A stretch of 64,000 bases of DNA from Bacteroidales bacterium UBA6401 (GTDB lineage Bacteria; Bacteroidota; Bacteroidia; Bacteroidales; UBA932). Positions within the stretch are counted from its first letter, which is position 1. Each line of letters starts with the position of its first letter. The notes beneath the pieces were generated by a model. That model was not told the origin of the DNA, ran no database searches, and was given only the letters and a program-made list of their open reading frames with translations. Of the stretch, positions 61,610 to 64,000 are shown in pieces. The DNA is taken from positions 17,095 through 81,094 of the forward strand of contig DJPX01000018.1 in assembly GCA_002438635.1 (NCBI GenBank), given 5' to 3'. Both the position numbers and the translations under genes were made by a program.

Positions 61610-64000
61610 TTAATCGGTCCAAATTACAAATGCACCATAAAATGAACCATCACTATTATAACCAGCTACTCTTGTCACACATAAACTTTCATGAGTCTTA
61701 ATAGTGACATAAATATCTGAAGCTCCAAATCCCGCAACGTGAGCAGTAACAGCTGTAGATGAAGAAGTTCTACCTACTGCAGCCTTAGACAATTCCTCTG
61801 CTGTCGGCTCTTCAGAACGAATAGCATAAGCAAGTATCTCTTCAGCTATTTCTTGTGTCATAGTAACTACCTCTCCATTTAATTTCACATTTCTAATGAA
61901 CATATAATGCCCACCATCGCTAAAGTTAGGAGCCATTCCAAAATACCTGTAATGGTTTTCATCAGCAGCTGAGGTAAAATCCAAATCATACGTATACTTA
62001 CAAATATCACTAACCTCTTCCGTTCCAGCGGCTTGCTTAATTTCACATGAAGCTAATAGTTTAGAGTCTTGTTTAAGTGAAATCGTATATGTTTTTTCCT
62101 TATTCGGTTTATTTTCAGGGACAACAAATGTAATCGAACCATTTTCCGAAACAGTTAAAGTTCCTGCACTTGAAGTAAGAGAAAGGCCATATTCAGATAG
62201 TTTAGTATAATCTGAAACAGCAGAACCATTTACCTCAACTTTTAAATTAGCGGCATTGATAGTTTCTCCAGATGCGGAAACTAAATTAGAATATACATTT
62301 TCAAAACTTGCATTAATTGTCATTCCAGACTTTTGAGTGACAATAAACTGCTTATATGCGGTCTTTTCACCATTTTCAAATTCATAGCCTTCAGGTGCTG
62401 TGTAGACACAATATACTAGTGCTTGTCTCTCCACTCCTGTATTTTTAGTTGCAGTCAAGAACACATGAGTACTATTGAACTTTCCTTCAGAATCCTTTCC
62501 GTATGACACTGTAAGCCAATCTGCCACAGAAGCAGTCTCACCTACTCCTGTCCCCAAAACATATACATTGAAAGTAGCATTGGCATATAATTGCTGATGT
62601 TCCTCATTCTGCCAATTTTCAGCATGTTGTCCATCAATGTCTATGCAAACATATGCACCAGTATCAAAATTAGTCAATGCTTCAGCATCGATTGTTTGAT
62701 CTCCTATGTTAGAAAAAAATGTAATTACCTTTTTAGCCCCAGCGGCTTTCTGGGTGATGATGAATGTCTTAGTCTTGCTTGATTCTTCAATAGTATAGTT
62801 TCTAACATCTGAATATGTGATAGTGACAAGGGCTTTTCTTTCTGCTCCTGTATTTTCACTGACATCTGCAAGTACATGTGCATTAGTGGTGCTGTACCTC
62901 ACAGCTACCCAATCCACCGGTTCTCCGGAATCTGGATCTGTACAAGTAAAGGCTACATTCTTATAATAAAGTTCATAGTACTCAGCGCTTTCTCTTTTTA
63001 CTTCAGCCTCTTCTCCATCCTTAGTCATGGCAACTGAGTAACCGCAATAATTATCCTTGCTTTCTCCTGGGGCAAGTTCGACAGTTTTCCATACTGCCTC
63101 ATATCTTAAAGTACCAGCTACATGCTCGCTGCGGGTAGCCTTATCGAGGTTAAGATATACATTCTTTACCACATTCTCTCCCACTGCGAAATCTTTATCC
63201 ATAGCATCAAAAACATACCTAGCCTTATCGGTAGAAATTACCCACTTATATCCTTTATATGGATACCCCTCATACGATGCAGCGACTGGGAAATAAATAC
63301 CCTTACTCGTCTCTTTAGAAGTCACGCCATCAAGAGCGAAAGCGGTACCTAGATTAACGACCACATTATTATACTTCTTCCAATCTACAGTAGCACCTTC
63401 GTAGCCATTCCCTGCGATAGGCTTATAGCTTTGTGCACCACGATCATACGCAACAGTGCCTACAATATAAGAATTAGACGAAAGAGTGACACTTTCTATC
63501 TTTTCACTATTATAGAGTGTCGTATATGGCATAGCACGGAAGATAGTACCGCATACATCCATCTTAACTGTGATCTTCTCTTGACCTTTAGCCACATCCA
63601 TAGTGCCAAGTCCGCTATGAAGGAAAAGCCTGCGATGGTTCATCTCACCTGCCACATCTTGAGTATAGACATTTCCATTATCAGTCCCAAGAGTATATTC
63701 CACTTCAGTATAACTAGTCGGATGGTTCTTAGTAGATACAAACCATCCATTCCTATCCACTTCAGTAAGAGCAGCATCAAAAGTAAATGACGCCACACTT
63801 CCATCAGAAGAAATATCTTCAGCCGTAAGAGGACTTGAAGTCAATTCAGCCCCACCGGCATATTTAATCTGATCACCTACTTCCCACACAATTCCTTTAG
63901 AGTCAAGCATGGTTCCTTTAAGTTCCTCTGCAAGGCTGACTTCCACCTTCACGGTTTTGCCTTCATCTGGAGTAGATGGTTCAAGAGCGTCTTGCTTACA
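61610..64000 (-). CDS. Fimbrillin-like lipoprotein with BACON domains, 5' end outside the window
   Basis: The open frame runs to the window edge; a GTG at 63952 is internal. The first codon seen is TGT, and the Cys is followed by KQDALEPSTPDEGKT, so it may be the lipobox cysteine with only the signal peptide missing. The visible 796 residues start with a fimbrillin-like part (GIVWEVGDQIKYAGG, with ARYVFDAMDKDFAVGENVVKNVYLNL further on). Two BACON-like domains follow, each ending in a TxKTFIITQKA or QFIVTQKSG strand (about 300-420 and 440-560). A third beta-sandwich ends in SCEIKQAAG, and a C-terminal domain closes the protein. It is probably surface exposed. Confidence 0.82.
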   Translation of the reverse strand, partial: CKQDALEPSTPDEGKTVKVEVSLAEELKGTMLDSKGIVWEVGDQIKYAGGAELTSSPLTAEDISSDGSVASFTFDAALTEVDRNGWFVSTKNHPTSYTEVEYTLGTDNGNVYTQDVAGEMNHRRLFLHSGLGTMDVAKGQEKITVKMDVCGTIFRAMPYTTLYNSEKIESVTLSSNSYIVGTVAYDRGAQSYKPIAGNGYEGATVDWKKYNNVVVNLGTAFALDGVTSKETSKGIYFPVAASYEGYPYKGYKWVISTDKARYVFDAMDKDFAVGENVVKNVYLNLDKATRSEHVAGTLRYEAVWKTVELAPGESKDNYCGYSVAMTKDGEEAEVKRESAEYYELYYKNVAFTCTDPDSGEPVDWVAVRYSTTNAHVLADVSENTGAERKALVTITYSDVRNYTIEESSKTKTFIITQKAAGAKKVITFFSNIGDQTIDAEALTNFDTGAYVCIDIDGQHAENWQNEEHQQLYANATFNVYVLGTGVGETASVADWLTVSYGKDSEGKFNSTHVFLTATKNTGVERQALVYCVYTAPEGYEFENGEKTAYKQFIVTQKSGMTINASFENVYSNLVSASGETINAANLKVEVNGSAVSDYTKLSEYGLSLTSSAGTLTVSENGSITFVVPENKPNKEKTYTISLKQDSKLLASCEIKQAAGTEEVSDICKYTYDLDFTSAADENHYRYFGMAPNFSDGGHYMFIRNVKLNGEVVTMTQEIAEEILAYAIRSEEPTAEELSKAAVGRTSSSTAVTAHVAGFGASDIYVTIKTHESLCVTRVAGYNSDGSFYGAFVIWTD

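Overview
The window is a chromosomal stretch of a Bacteroidota bacterium, most likely of the order Bacteroidales. The signs are AT-rich intergenic DNA, TAnnTTTG-type -7 promoter boxes instead of TATAAT, almost no Shine-Dalgarno sequences, and typical family-level genes: exported tricorn protease, GH3-like adenylating enzyme, lpxD-lpxC-lpxA-wbqC, SusC/D-free surface lipoproteins with BACON and BspA-like repeats, a primary sigma factor of only 286 residues, and DUF3078. I cannot place the genus. No insertion sequence, prophage, CRISPR array or conjugative element is visible.

Layout. 1-8.2 kb: pfkA, two exported proteins (one a secreted YidD-TPR fusion), a 1109-residue surface lipoprotein, then a TPR membrane protein with yebC. 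8.5-14.6 kb: tricorn protease, a polyprenol-phosphate glycosyltransferase and tex, overlapping one another. 14.6-16.7 kb: a ClC channel and a small acidic-tailed protein. 16.9-21.3 kb: a PhoR/PhoB-like two-component pair divergent from a PiT phosphate transporter. 21.3-27 kb: htrA-rpoD-argS-ygiQ on the minus strand. 27.1-31 kb: a structured leader, dnaN, an exonuclease and GH3. 31-34 kb: an acyltransferase, a degenerate FAH-family protein, nhaA and tRNA-Thr. 34.2-40.5 kb: a flavoprotein behind the SRP RNA gene, then rimP-nusA-infB. 40.5-46.4 kb: lipid A and outer-membrane genes. 46.5-57.4 kb: proS, DUF3078, tilS, sppA, hisS, chorismate mutase, DAHP synthase, DUF1846 and an acyltransferase. 57.4-64 kb: an AT-rich accessory tail of exported proteins and a partial fimbrillin-like BACON lipoprotein.

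Most interesting points. (1) A 200-bp segment upstream of the surface lipoprotein is bounded by 15-bp inverted repeats and carries an outward-facing promoter, the architecture of a phase-variable invertible promoter. (2) A GC-rich block inside ygiQ can fold into a closed multi-hairpin junction although it encodes a conserved protein segment without insertion. (3) The dnaN leader has several strong hairpins and a reused sequence that allows mutually exclusive pairings. (4) Several core genes are cut down: RimP has only its N-terminal domain, LpxC lacks the FabZ domain usual in this phylum, and a FAH-family protein has lost its metal ligands. (5) Pho-box-like direct repeats overlap the phosphate transporter promoter.

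All functional statements rest on motif recognition by eye; no database search was run.
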